Shown here: in pieces, positions 1-6,302 of the stretch
Position numbering within the stretch: the stretch's first letter is position 1
Layout: every line of letters begins with the position of its first letter
From: an uncultured Methylococcaceae bacterium
Lineage (GTDB): Bacteria; Pseudomonadota; Gammaproteobacteria; Methylococcales; Methylomonadaceae
DNA length: 9,417 nt
Direction of reading: 5' to 3'
Assembly (NCBI GenBank): GCA_903839795.1
Contig: CAIMDR010000696.1
Span: 1-9,417, forward strand
Notes under the pieces: generated by a model
What the model was told of the DNA's origin: nothing
The model's database searches: none
The model's input: only the letters and a program-made list of their open reading frames with translations
Position numbers and translations under genes: made by a program

Positions 1-1314
1 GCCATTACGTTGGAACAGGTTGATGCACTGGAAAATTATTTCTCGCGCTATTTGCCACAACAAATAATAGTCGGCATTTTGCCGATACTTATGATTATGG
101 TGGTCATGCCCATCAACTGGGTAGTCGGGTTGATATTTTTATTCACCGGGCCACTGGTGCCGATTTTTATGGCCTTGGTCGGTATGGGCGCCGCCTCTGC
201 AAATCGCAGCCAGTTTTTGGCGATGGCAAGAATGAGCGGTTATTTTCTGGATCGTTTGCAAGGATTACCGACACTTAAACTGTTTGGTCAGACTGCCCAA
301 GAGTTAAATACCATCAATCAAATTGCGGATGGGTTTCGGGAAAAAACCATGGCCGTGTTGCGCATTGCGTTTTTATCCTCGGCTATTCTGGAGTTTTTTA
401 GTGCCGTTGCCGTCGCTCTGGTAGCCGTGTATGTGGGATTGGGTTTATTGGGACAGATTCACTTTGGCCCGGCTGACCAGATCAGTTTTAGGGAAGCGTT
501 GTTCGTGTTGCTACTGGCTCCCGAATTTTTTATGCCGCTCCGGCAATTGGCTATTAATTATCATGACCGCGCCGCAGCGTTAGGGGCGGCTGACGCGATT
601 CTTGCCATACTGGAAAAAAACACCGATGCGCTGGATACCCGCAGGACTGGCGAGAGCCATCCTGAACAATATTGTCTTATCGAATTTAACAAGGTCAGTA
701 AATCTTATGGCGATCGGCAGGTTTTAGCAGACATTAATCTGTGCATTACCGCCGGTGAAAAAATTGCTTTGGTCGGTGAATCCGGTGCCGGAAAAACCAC
801 TCTTTTAAATCTGTTACTGGGTTTTGAGACGGTAACAGAAGGCCAACTATGGCTTAACGGCTTACCCGTTAATCGTGACTCCGCCGCAAAAAATACCGCC
901 TGGGTGGGACAAAATGCCTACATTTTTCATGGCAGCATAAAAGAAAATATTGCCCTGGCTGATCCCGATGCGGCTGAACAACGCATTATTAATGCGGCAC
1001 AAGCCGCTGGTGTCACTGAATTTAGCGCACAGTTGTCCGAGGGTTTGTTAACCCAAATTGGTGAGCGGGGCTATGGTTTATCGGGTGGTCAGGTGCAAAG
1101 AATCGCGTTGGCCCGAGCCTTTTTAAAAAATGCCTACATTATCTTGCTGGATGAGCCGACTGCCAATCTTGATGCCACCAATAAAACGGCGCTATTGGCG
1201 GTTATTGATCAATTATTTGCTGATAAAACCCTCATTATCGCTACCCATGATCCTGTGGTGATTAACCGAATGGCAAGGCGGATAACCTTACAGCAAGGAC
1301 GACTGGTGTTATGA
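1..1314 (+). CDS. cydD: Thiol reductant ABC exporter, CydD subunit (5' end outside window)
   Basis: CydD pairs with CydC in an inner-membrane heterodimeric ABC exporter that sends cysteine and glutathione to the periplasm, where they are needed to assemble cytochrome bd and c-type cytochromes. The frame is open from base 1, so the gene begins upstream: 437 residues are visible, against nearly 590 in E. coli CydD, so the first helices are missing. The membrane part contains PLVPIFMALVGMGAASANR and FLDRLQGLPTLKLFG, both typical of CydD. The ATPase domain is complete: Walker A GESGAGKT (bases 775-798), signature LSGGQ (1078-1092), Walker B ILLDE (Asp and Glu codons at 1150-1155) and the switch His (codon at 1246). 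The apparent TTG start at base 10 is only an effect of the window edge. The stop overlaps the cydC start by four bases (ATGA), which indicates translational coupling. Identification is secure. Confidence 0.95.
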   Translation, partial: AITLEQVDALENYFSRYLPQQIIVGILPILMIMVVMPINWVVGLIFLFTGPLVPIFMALVGMGAASANRSQFLAMARMSGYFLDRLQGLPTLKLFGQTAQELNTINQIADGFREKTMAVLRIAFLSSAILEFFSAVAVALVAVYVGLGLLGQIHFGPADQISFREALFVLLLAPEFFMPLRQLAINYHDRAAALGAADAILAILEKNTDALDTRRTGESHPEQYCLIEFNKVSKSYGDRQVLADINLCITAGEKIALVGESGAGKTTLLNLLLGFETVTEGQLWLNGLPVNRDSAAKNTAWVGQNAYIFHGSIKENIALADPDAAEQRIINAAQAAGVTEFSAQLSEGLLTQIGERGYGLSGGQVQRIALARAFLKNAYIILLDEPTANLDATNKTALLAVIDQLFADKTLIIATHDPVVINRMARRITLQQGRLVL

Positions 1315-2990
1315 AAGACTTGTGGTTTTTTCTGAAATTATTCAAACCCCATAGCGGCTGGTTGCTGGGTGGAATCATCTTGTCATTGCTGACGGCTTTT
1401 GCGTCTATCGCGTTATTGACGCTGTCAGGTTGGTTTATCAGTGCTTCTGCTATAGCCGGATTAGTCGTTATTGACGGCAATGCACCGGCTTTCAATTTTA
1501 TGCTGCCTGCCGCGCAAATACGCGCTTTGGCGATTACCCGGACGTTGGGTCGTTATGGTGAGCGTTTGGTGACCCATGAGGCGACTTTTCGGGTCTTGGC
1601 CGGCATCCGTAGCTGGTTTTTCCAACAGCTGATTCCTTTGGTTCCTGGGCGTTTGTCAGCACTACGCAGCGGTGATTTATTATCACGCATGACGGCAGAT
1701 ATTGATGCATTGGACGCACTGTATTTACGCTTGCTTGCACCTGCCGTTGTGGCAATTATTGGCGTAACGGTCGTTACCGTGTTTTTGGCTTTTTATGCAC
1801 CTGTTATCAGTCTGGCTACCGGTCTTATGTTACTGATTGCTTCGGTTTTGGTGCCGTGGATTTTTAATCGTTTGGGACAAAGCGGAGCAGAACACATGGT
1901 CGTCTTGGCGGCCAATTTCCGGATTCGACAAGTTGACATGATGCAGGGTTTTGCGGATTTAATAGCCAATCAGGCTTATGGGCGCTTTAGCGATTTTCTG
2001 GAGCAGTTTTCTGATTTGATGCTTAATACCCAGCGGCAAAATAACCGGTTGTCGGCAATTTCTTCAGCCATCACCTTTTTGCTGGCGCAGATAACGGTAT
2101 TATTGGCCTTGGTGCTTGCCGCCATTTTATTTAAAGAGGGCTTGTTATCAGGAACCGATTTGGCGTTGCTTGTTTTTTGTGTGCTTGCAGCTTTTGAATT
2201 AGTGACACCCTTGCCGGTAGCCTTGCAAATGCTGGCAAAAACCCAAAAAGCGGCGCGGCGTATCAGGCTGGTGACAGAAATGTCGCCAACAACACCGCAG
2301 CACATTCAGACCGTAGCCTTGCCGGAACGTTATGACTTACAGTTAAATGAGGTCAGCTTTCGTTACCCTGACCAGCAAAATTGGGTGTTAAAAAACATCA
2401 GTCTGGCTATTCCTCAGGGCAGTAAAATTGCCATAGTCGGTGTTAGCGGCTCAGGTAAAACCACGTTATTACATTTGTTAATGCGCTATTATGATCCCGA
2501 CCAAGGCCGTGTTTTATTGGCCGAACATAATCTAAAACAATTGGATACCGATCAATTAATGACCTGTTTTGGCGTCTTGTCGCAACGCAGTCAATTGTTT
2601 GCCGCCAGCATTAAACAAAACCTGTTAATTGCCAAACCCAATGCTTTGGCAACCGAACTTGATGCGGCCATACAAGCCGCAGGTCTGGAGAAATTTATCA
2701 GCTACTTGCCGGAGGGTCTTGATACCTGGGTCGGTGAAAGTGGCGTAAAAGTATCGGGTGGCGAAGCACGACGTATCGCCTTGGCGCGGTTGTATCTTAA
2801 AAATGCACCGGTACTAATTTTGGATGAACCCACCGAAGGTCTGGACAGTGATACCGAACGGGATGTTTTTAAAGCCCTGGCAAATTTTGCCAAGGATAAA
2901 ACAGTCATCATGGTGACGCATCGCGAGGCAGGTTTGGGATTAGTCGATATTGTTTATGGAATGGAGCAGGGTGTTTTGAGTATCGTGTGA
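1311..2990 (+). CDS. cydC: Thiol reductant ABC exporter, CydC subunit
   Basis: This is the partner half-transporter of CydD. At 559 residues it is close to the usual CydC length (about 570). The N-terminal membrane domain carries the CydC hallmark LTLSGWFISASAIAG (residues 36-50), followed by the FNFMLPA and ITRTLGRYGERLVTHEATFR stretches (about 61-94). The ATPase domain has Walker A GVSGSGKT (377-384), signature VSGGE (481-485), Walker B LILDE ending at D505-E506 and the switch His537, so it looks catalytically intact. The ATG lies inside the cydD stop (ATGA), with an AAGGA ribosome site at 1295-1299, 11 bases upstream. No cytochrome bd genes follow: the next genes are on the opposite strand. 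cydD-cydC order with overlap is standard in Proteobacteria. Confidence 0.95.
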   Translation: MKDLWFFLKLFKPHSGWLLGGIILSLLTAFASIALLTLSGWFISASAIAGLVVIDGNAPAFNFMLPAAQIRALAITRTLGRYGERLVTHEATFRVLAGIRSWFFQQLIPLVPGRLSALRSGDLLSRMTADIDALDALYLRLLAPAVVAIIGVTVVTVFLAFYAPVISLATGLMLLIASVLVPWIFNRLGQSGAEHMVVLAANFRIRQVDMMQGFADLIANQAYGRFSDFLEQFSDLMLNTQRQNNRLSAISSAITFLLAQITVLLALVLAAILFKEGLLSGTDLALLVFCVLAAFELVTPLPVALQMLAKTQKAARRIRLVTEMSPTTPQHIQTVALPERYDLQLNEVSFRYPDQQNWVLKNISLAIPQGSKIAIVGVSGSGKTTLLHLLMRYYDPDQGRVLLAEHNLKQLDTDQLMTCFGVLSQRSQLFAASIKQNLLIAKPNALATELDAAIQAAGLEKFISYLPEGLDTWVGESGVKVSGGEARRIALARLYLKNAPVLILDEPTEGLDSDTERDVFKALANFAKDKTVIMVTHREAGLGLVDIVYGMEQGVLSIV

Positions 2991-3017
2991 TTTCATTGAT
3001 CAAATCTCCTCGAGGTT

Positions 3018-3042
3018 GGGACGGGGTTAAAAACCTCGTCCC
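3018..3042. terminator. Hairpin between convergent cydC and small minus-strand genes
   Basis: An 11-base-pair stem (GGGACGGGGTT at 3018-3028 with AACCTCGTCCC at 3032-3042, one G-T wobble) closes a three-base AAA loop, 27 bases after the cydC stop and 21 bases past the end of the 25-codon minus-strand gene. Its place between convergent transcripts suits a bidirectional terminator. Neither side has a run of T after the stem, so it is not a classical intrinsic terminator. It could equally be a dispersed REP-like repeat. Confidence 0.5.
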
Positions 3043-3063
3043 TCGTGGTTACAACCCACTAGC

Positions 3064-3141
3064 CTACCCAACTTTAGTCAAATATATAAACATCGCAAAA
3101 ATGGCGATACCTATTACCAACATTGCAAAAATAGCCATCAT
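3064..3141 (-). CDS. 25-residue hydrophobic peptide, overlapping the upstream small gene
   Basis: On the minus strand an ATG at 3141-3139 overlaps the TGA of the 76-residue gene as ATGA, and a GGGGAG ribosome site lies just upstream at 3149-3144, inside the last codons of that gene. The predicted peptide is almost entirely hydrophobic, with a Lys near the C terminus (LTKVG), so it would form one membrane helix. It holds an internal repeat: AIFAM occurs twice, and the DNA is repeated too (GCTATTTTTGCAATGTT and GCCATTTTTGCGATGTT). A second ATG follows directly (3138-3136). I recognise no family. The start context, overlap and single-helix composition argue for translation, but at this length chance cannot be excluded. 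Confidence 0.5.
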   Translation of the reverse strand: MMAIFAMLVIGIAIFAMFIYLTKVG

Positions 3142-3368
3142 AACTCCCCAATTTCTTTTGTTTTTTGCTTTATTTTAGTGATAACTAAAAAGCCGGCAAA
3201 AATAAATAAAATCATGAAAAACACGCACATCCAAAACAATACACTAATATCACCCCCTTTAAAAAGGGCACCCAAAGCACCACCTATGGCAATCAGGAAA
3301 GCACTTAACAAACTCAGCGCCGTTCTCAATGTATTCAAAGACTCTTTTATCTCATCAATTTTTGCCAT
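3138..3368 (-). CDS. Small two-helix inner-membrane protein, function unknown
   Basis: A 76-residue protein: a short charged N-terminal helix (MAKIDEIKESLNTLR), a hydrophobic segment at about residues 17-36 rich in Ala and Gly, a short loop with KGGD, a second hydrophobic segment at about 41-64, then a basic tail (KIKQKTKEIGEL). A helical hairpin with both ends in the cytoplasm is the simplest topology. The start is ATG at 3368-3366 with a modest AGAG ribosome site about eight bases upstream. The protein-like layout, and the coupling of the next mini-gene to its stop, make it more credible than the antisense frame over the same bases. I recall similar 'MAKLD-IKE' two-helix small proteins in varied bacteria but cannot name a family or function. 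Confidence 0.75.
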   Translation of the reverse strand: MAKIDEIKESLNTLRTALSLLSAFLIAIGGALGALFKGGDISVLFWMCVFFMILFIFAGFLVITKIKQKTKEIGEL

Positions 3369-3546
3369 AATTTATCTCTGCTAGCACCCGTAACTTAATT
3401 CTACCACCAAATAATTTGTTTCTCTCCGCAAAGTTTTCTTTTCCGCTGTTTCCCCAAGCGCCAGCTTTCCGAGACTGTCACTACAAATGTATTTTTTGGT
3501 AGCCGATTTCGTGGAAACGACGCCATCTTCGCGAGTTGGAAATTAT

Positions 3547-3576
3547 GATGGGTTTCGGCTATCGCCTCTACCCATC
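3547..3576. repeat. Inverted repeat, possibly a dispersed hairpin element
   Basis: GATGGGT (3547-3553) is matched by ACCCATC (3570-3576) around a 16-base centre that itself contains GGC-TATC-GCC, so the whole can fold as a nested hairpin. It is followed by CTACG. From memory, elements of this look (GATGGGT...ACCCATCCTACG) are scattered between genes in some bacteria, but only one copy is in this window, so dispersal is inference. Confidence 0.45.
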
Positions 3577-3631
3577 CTACGCGCTGCGATTGTAAAAAAC
3601 ACCCCCAAACCTTTTGGCAAAGTAGATATTG

Positions 3632-3659
3632 GTAGGGGCAGAAAATTTTCTGCCCCTAC
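3632..3659. repeat. 28-base perfect palindrome, copy 1
   Basis: The 28 bases are their own reverse complement: GTAGGGGCAGAAAA followed by TTTTCTGCCCCTAC, with the centre AGAAAATTTTCT. A second, near-identical copy lies 63 bases further on. The pair suggests a dispersed REP- or MITE-like element. No coding role is visible. Confidence 0.7.
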
Positions 3660-3722
3660 GGCATTTGGAACCCCTGCAAACACCTAATAGCGCAATTCTG
3701 ATGGCAATATCAAGGCAAACCC

Positions 3723-3750
3723 GTAAGGGTAGAAAATTTTCTACCCCTAC
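3723..3750. repeat. 28-base palindrome, copy 2, abutting a stop codon
   Basis: GTAAGGGTAGAAAA (3723-3736) faces TTTTCTACCCCTAC (3737-3750); one position (A at 3726) breaks perfect symmetry. Relative to copy 1, the C/G at one stem position is changed on both arms to T/A, so pairing is kept. It begins one base after the TGA of the 256-residue minus-strand gene and could act as its transcript end, although no T run follows. Confidence 0.7.
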
Positions 3751-3751
3751 C

Positions 3752-4522
3752 TCAGTTAGTATCGGGGTTAACACGGATGCTTATATCTTTTGACTTAAAG
3801 GCAATGTGAAATTCATCCAGGTTTATATTTTCCAGTTGGCTAAGTGCGTCTTCTAATTGGGCGTTCATTAGGGTAACGGTTTCAGCATCTGCTTTTACTA
3901 ATGTCCAATAATATAATTCTCCATTCATTTCCTCAAGGGCGTACTCAGTCAAGCCCGTATTATTATTTAAATTAATTGTTTCCAGTATGGAAGCGATTAC
4001 GGGATAGATGTTGAAAGGTAACGGTGCCTTTATAACGATGGTGTTAACATCATCAAAGTATTGCTGAATGTCTGGAGAAAAGCTGGTTACGCCTTTAGCT
4101 TTAAGCATGTCTTCGCAAGCTTGTATTTTTTCATATTCTCCGGCATTAATCGCTATCATCAAGTAAATATTGATAGCGATTGCAGGGTCGGGTAATAAAT
4201 TCATCGCTTTATCAATCAAACGAAAAGACTCAGCATTATGTCCAAGCGTCTTCATAGAGACAGCGTGGTTAATATTTAAAATCGGATCCTTCCCCAATTT
4301 AAGTGATAGGGTATGTTGTTTGACGCATTCATTAACATCCCCTTCTACTGAAGCAATTAAACCTAATGCCATTGCCGCTAAAGACGGATTAATTTTTATC
4401 AGGCTTTTAGCGTCATTTTTCATGCGCTGTGATGTCAGATCATCCGGTTTAGTTTGAGATAATGCATACTTCTCAATTTTTTCGATAATGTTATTTAAAA
4501 CGGTAGTGGCATCTGTAGACAT
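3752..4522 (-). CDS. Helical-repeat (TPR-like) protein, downstream paralogue
   Basis: A 256-residue, soluble-looking protein with no signal peptide or membrane segment. Its first 120 residues align without gaps to the upstream neighbour gene (50 of 120 identical by hand count). Shared elements include YAL..T.PD..T..RMK (19-35), GLIA..EG...E..KQH (54-70), SM.TLG..AES.RL (89-102) and PDP (111-113), a pattern of short paired helices like tetratricopeptide repeats. The C-terminal part shares T-TLMN-QL (215-223) and NLDEFH (234-239). Start ATG at 4522-4520 has a GGAG ribosome site nine bases upstream. It lies 58 bases after its paralogue, very probably in one operon. No catalytic motif is seen; a scaffold or protein-binding role is only inferred from the repeat-like fold. 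Confidence 0.8.
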   Translation of the reverse strand: MSTDATTVLNNIIEKIEKYALSQTKPDDLTSQRMKNDAKSLIKINPSLAAMALGLIASVEGDVNECVKQHTLSLKLGKDPILNINHAVSMKTLGHNAESFRLIDKAMNLLPDPAIAINIYLMIAINAGEYEKIQACEDMLKAKGVTSFSPDIQQYFDDVNTIVIKAPLPFNIYPVIASILETINLNNNTGLTEYALEEMNGELYYWTLVKADAETVTLMNAQLEDALSQLENINLDEFHIAFKSKDISIRVNPDTN

Positions 4523-4580
4523 TTACGGATTCTCCAGGCTAATTAAGTTAGGTGCTGCGGATAGTCTAATGACTCAGAGC

Positions 4581-5381
4581 TTAGGCGTTGGTGGGTGTAG
4601 TGTCGTTAATCACTTTATAGATTTCTTCTATTTGCATTGCCGGACTTTCCCCTTCTGTTCTAAAGCCGGCGTGAAAGTTATCTAAATTAAAAGGGGTTAA
4701 TAAAGCCAGGCCATTGGCTAGTTGCTCATTCATTAAGGTAAGCGTATTTTCATCGGTTATTATTTTTAACCAAAAAAATAGATGATCTCCAATTAATTCA
4801 ACCAAGGTACCAGGATAGTTGATGTGATGGTTTTTTTGTAGTGAATTAAAGAGAAAGGCTATTAAAGGAAATACATTAATGTCTATGTTTGACTTTAATA
4901 TCAAGCTACTAAAATAAATCCTTACAAGTATCTCAGTCGGAATATTTGCTTTAATACGAATTAATTCATCATAATAAATTTTAACGTCTTGATGATGGCC
5001 GGTGTCAAAAGCCAACGCTATTTCGGAGTTAATTAAGCCAATTGGGTCGGGCATTAGTTTCATTATGCTTTGCATTAATCGATAAGATTCTGCGTGCTTG
5101 CCTAATGTTCGCATCGATAGGGCGCGGTAACAGACGTAATAGGGTTTGCGACTTAACTTAATGGCGATCGCATGTTGTTTTTCGGATTCTTCTAAATTAC
5201 CTTCAGTTGCTGCAATAAGGCCATACGCAGATGCACCTAAGGCAAGGTCTGCGTTTATTATTTTTTTAGCCGCCTTTTTCATGCGTGTAACTGTAAAAGC
5301 ATCTGGATGTGTTTCGTTTAGTGCATAAACGGACAGTTGATCCAATAAGTTTTCGAAAATGGCGGACGTACCTTTTGACAT
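4581..5381 (-). CDS. Helical-repeat (TPR-like) protein, upstream paralogue
   Basis: A 266-residue protein, paralogous to the next gene on the same strand and probably the first gene of the pair. Conserved blocks are YALNETHPD..T..RMK (19-35), GLIAATEGNLEESEKQH (54-70), SMRTLGKHAESYRL (89-102) and PDP (111-113), then, after a divergent middle (about 120-195), LTLMNEQL (214-221) and NLDNFHAGF (232-240). It has about 20 extra C-terminal residues that the paralogue lacks. No signal peptide, membrane helix or catalytic motif is seen. Start ATG at 5381-5379 has a GGAGA ribosome site seven bases upstream. The gene is AT-rich compared with the lipoprotein-MscS pair to the right. I do not recognise a named family: TPR-like is a judgement from the A/L/G/Y helical pattern. 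Confidence 0.8.
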   Translation of the reverse strand: MSKGTSAIFENLLDQLSVYALNETHPDAFTVTRMKKAAKKIINADLALGASAYGLIAATEGNLEESEKQHAIAIKLSRKPYYVCYRALSMRTLGKHAESYRLMQSIMKLMPDPIGLINSEIALAFDTGHHQDVKIYYDELIRIKANIPTEILVRIYFSSLILKSNIDINVFPLIAFLFNSLQKNHHINYPGTLVELIGDHLFFWLKIITDENTLTLMNEQLANGLALLTPFNLDNFHAGFRTEGESPAMQIEEIYKVINDTTPTNA

Positions 5382-5526
5382 TAGATTTTCTCCATCCTGA
5401 CTAAAATAACCAATGATTTAGCCTTGTGCTTGAGCCAGTGTAATAGTAATGAGTATGTGTGTCAGAAAAAGATTGTAGTCAATGCGGTGGGATTATAATA
5501 CTGCTACCTTAAAATATAAATACAAT

Positions 5527-5772
5527 TCATAGCGTTAAACAGATGTCCTCGACCAGAACTTTTGCGACTTCTGCGCCCACCTGACGGCCGGTCGCAATCT
5601 GCTCTGCCGGCACATCGGCAGAGGTCGCGACAAAGTCATAGACAATAATGTGATCGGGTCGGGCGATTTTCCCACCCTGGTATTCCTGGCGAGAGGTGAT
5701 GGTGCTTGATGCGCAACCATCGAGGGCAGCTATAGCAAACAAACACAGTACGGTGCGGCTAAACAGTTTCAT
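5527..5772 (-). pseudogene. Truncated DUF4410-type lipoprotein
   Basis: The 81-residue frame starts MKLFSRTVLCLFAIAALDGCASS, a lipoprotein signal with the acceptor Cys at 20 (the Asp two residues before Cys is unusual). It continues SRQEYQGGKIARPDHIIVYDF..T..DVPAEQIATGRQVGAEVAKVLVEDI, which I recognise as the N-terminal part of DUF4410 proteins, normally about 200 residues or more. Here the frame ends in an unrelated CLTL right after VEDI, and the usual segment between DVPA and the EQ-A-GRQ-G block appears to be missing, so there seem to be an internal deletion and a 3' truncation. Neither remaining frame downstream (5526-5382) shows the rest. ATG at 5772 is preferred over an in-frame TTG at 5784 because the signal sequence then starts with MK. 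A short functional lipoprotein cannot be ruled out. Confidence 0.6.
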
Positions 5773-6164
5773 GATAAACCCCAAAAAAAATAAAATTTAT
5801 CTTAACATATAGACTGCTGTGACCAGCTCATTTTTTTTAAACAATTAAGTGACACCGTTCTGAATTCGCTACAGCCATTGATACTTCAGAGCGCCTGTGT
5901 AACAGCCGATAATGACTATACTTTCCAATGATTGAAATACGGAAAATAGCCTGAAGACTGTTAAAAATAAGTAGATTGGCAACAAAATACTTTTACCTAT
6001 CGATTATCAATATGACAGAGATTTTCTCTGGTAAAATTTAAAACACTCTACTGGTAGAACGCAATGCTTTTTGAGACAGGAGACTTTATCGATAAGCACA
6101 CGACCGTGAACGCGTATCTTTTTGTATTTGTCTCAACATTTGCATACAACTGGACATCATAAGG

Positions 6165-6228
6165 GCACCGGGTTGGTCACGACCAATCGGTAAGAGGACG
6201 CTACGAAGGCTTATCGGTCGGCGGGTGC
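6165..6228 (+). other. Possible structured RNA or DNA element (three-stem fold)
   Basis: Three complementary pairs nest as a three-way junction. The outer stem is GCACC (6165-6169) with GGTGC (6224-6228). The second is TTGGT (6173-6177) with ACCAA (6182-6186) around CACG. The third is TCGGTAAG (6187-6194) with CTTATCGG (6210-6217), eight pairs including two G-T wobbles, around a 15-base loop. It lies about 75 bases upstream of the lipoprotein start. It resembles no riboswitch I know. It might be upstream of the promoter candidate, in which case it would not be in the mRNA leader. Confidence 0.3.
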
Positions 6229-6245
6229 ACCGAATGATGCGCTTA

Positions 6246-6273
6246 TTGCCTCATGACATCCTATGTGTATTAT
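6246..6273 (+). promoter_or_regulatory. Candidate sigma-70 promoter for the lipoprotein-MscS pair
   Basis: TTGCCT (6246-6251) and TATTAT (6268-6273) are separated by 16 bases and match the -35 and -10 consensus at 4 of 6 and 5 of 6 positions. Initiation would fall near 6280, leaving a leader of only about 23 bases before the ATG. The call rests on sequence match and position alone. Confidence 0.35.
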
Positions 6274-6302
6274 TTTTCCATGAATAATCTTGATTAAAAA
6301 AT

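Larger units (their letters stand above)
3369..3751. other. Non-coding stretch with three palindromic elements
   Basis: No convincing gene lies here. Open frames across it on either strand are short and run through the palindromes, which explains their length. It holds the inverted repeat at 3547-3576 and two copies of a 28-base palindrome at 3632-3659 and 3723-3750. It should also contain the promoter of the 76-residue gene: a TAGAAT-like -10 (ATTCTA on the plus strand at 3398-3403) fits, but no matching -35 is visible. Confidence 0.6.
5785..6302. other. 518-base intergenic region with several inverted repeats
   Basis: This gap lies between the divergent DUF4410 remnant and the lipoprotein-MscS pair. 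No gene is convincing. It contains a small hairpin CAGAGA-TTT-TCTCTG (6016-6030); a perfect palindrome TTATCGATAA (6086-6095); a distant 8-base inverted repeat TTGAGACA (6071-6078) and TGTCTCAA (6129-6136); the multi-stem region at 6165-6228; and a promoter candidate at 6246-6273. A 32-codon frame (6064-6162) has no good ribosome site. The left third (5785-5990) shows nothing I can name apart from a T8 run at 5831-5838. Confidence 0.55.

Noticed and set aside
2987..3178. 63-codon plus-strand frame after cydC
   Set aside because: It runs through the hairpin at 3018-3042 and antisense to both small minus-strand genes, has no ribosome site of its own, and its protein has low complexity.
3178..3384. 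68-codon plus-strand frame antisense to the two-helix protein
   Set aside because: The minus-strand frame has coherent membrane-helix composition and a coupled downstream gene; this one reads as Lys/Ile/Asn-rich shadow sequence.
3632..3750. Possible mini CRISPR array
   Set aside because: There are only two repeats, they are self-palindromic with an AAAATTTT centre, the spacing is 63 bases, and no cas gene is near.
3487..3774. Short frames on both strands across the palindromes
   Set aside because: Both translate the 28-base palindrome (giving the same RGRKFSAPT motif on either strand), which shows that they are by-products of repeat DNA.
5452..5483. Promoter for the paralogue operon (TTGACT, 5483-5478, minus strand)
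   Set aside because: The best -10-like match (CATACT, 5457-5452) is 20 bases away and only 4 of 6, so the pair is not a credible sigma-70 promoter. The operon probably has a promoter in this 145-base gap, but I cannot point to it.
5494..5499. Perfect TATAAT on the plus strand
   Set aside because: There is no -35 at suitable spacing, and it would drive transcription antisense to the lipoprotein remnant; probably chance in AT-rich DNA.
5535..5720. 61-codon minus-strand frame inside the DUF4410 remnant
   Set aside because: It is a shifted reading of the same bases; the other frame carries the signal peptide and DUF4410 blocks.
5815..5838. Terminator-like GCTG-TGAC-CAGC followed by eight T
   Set aside because: The stem is only four pairs and no plus-strand gene ends upstream of it.
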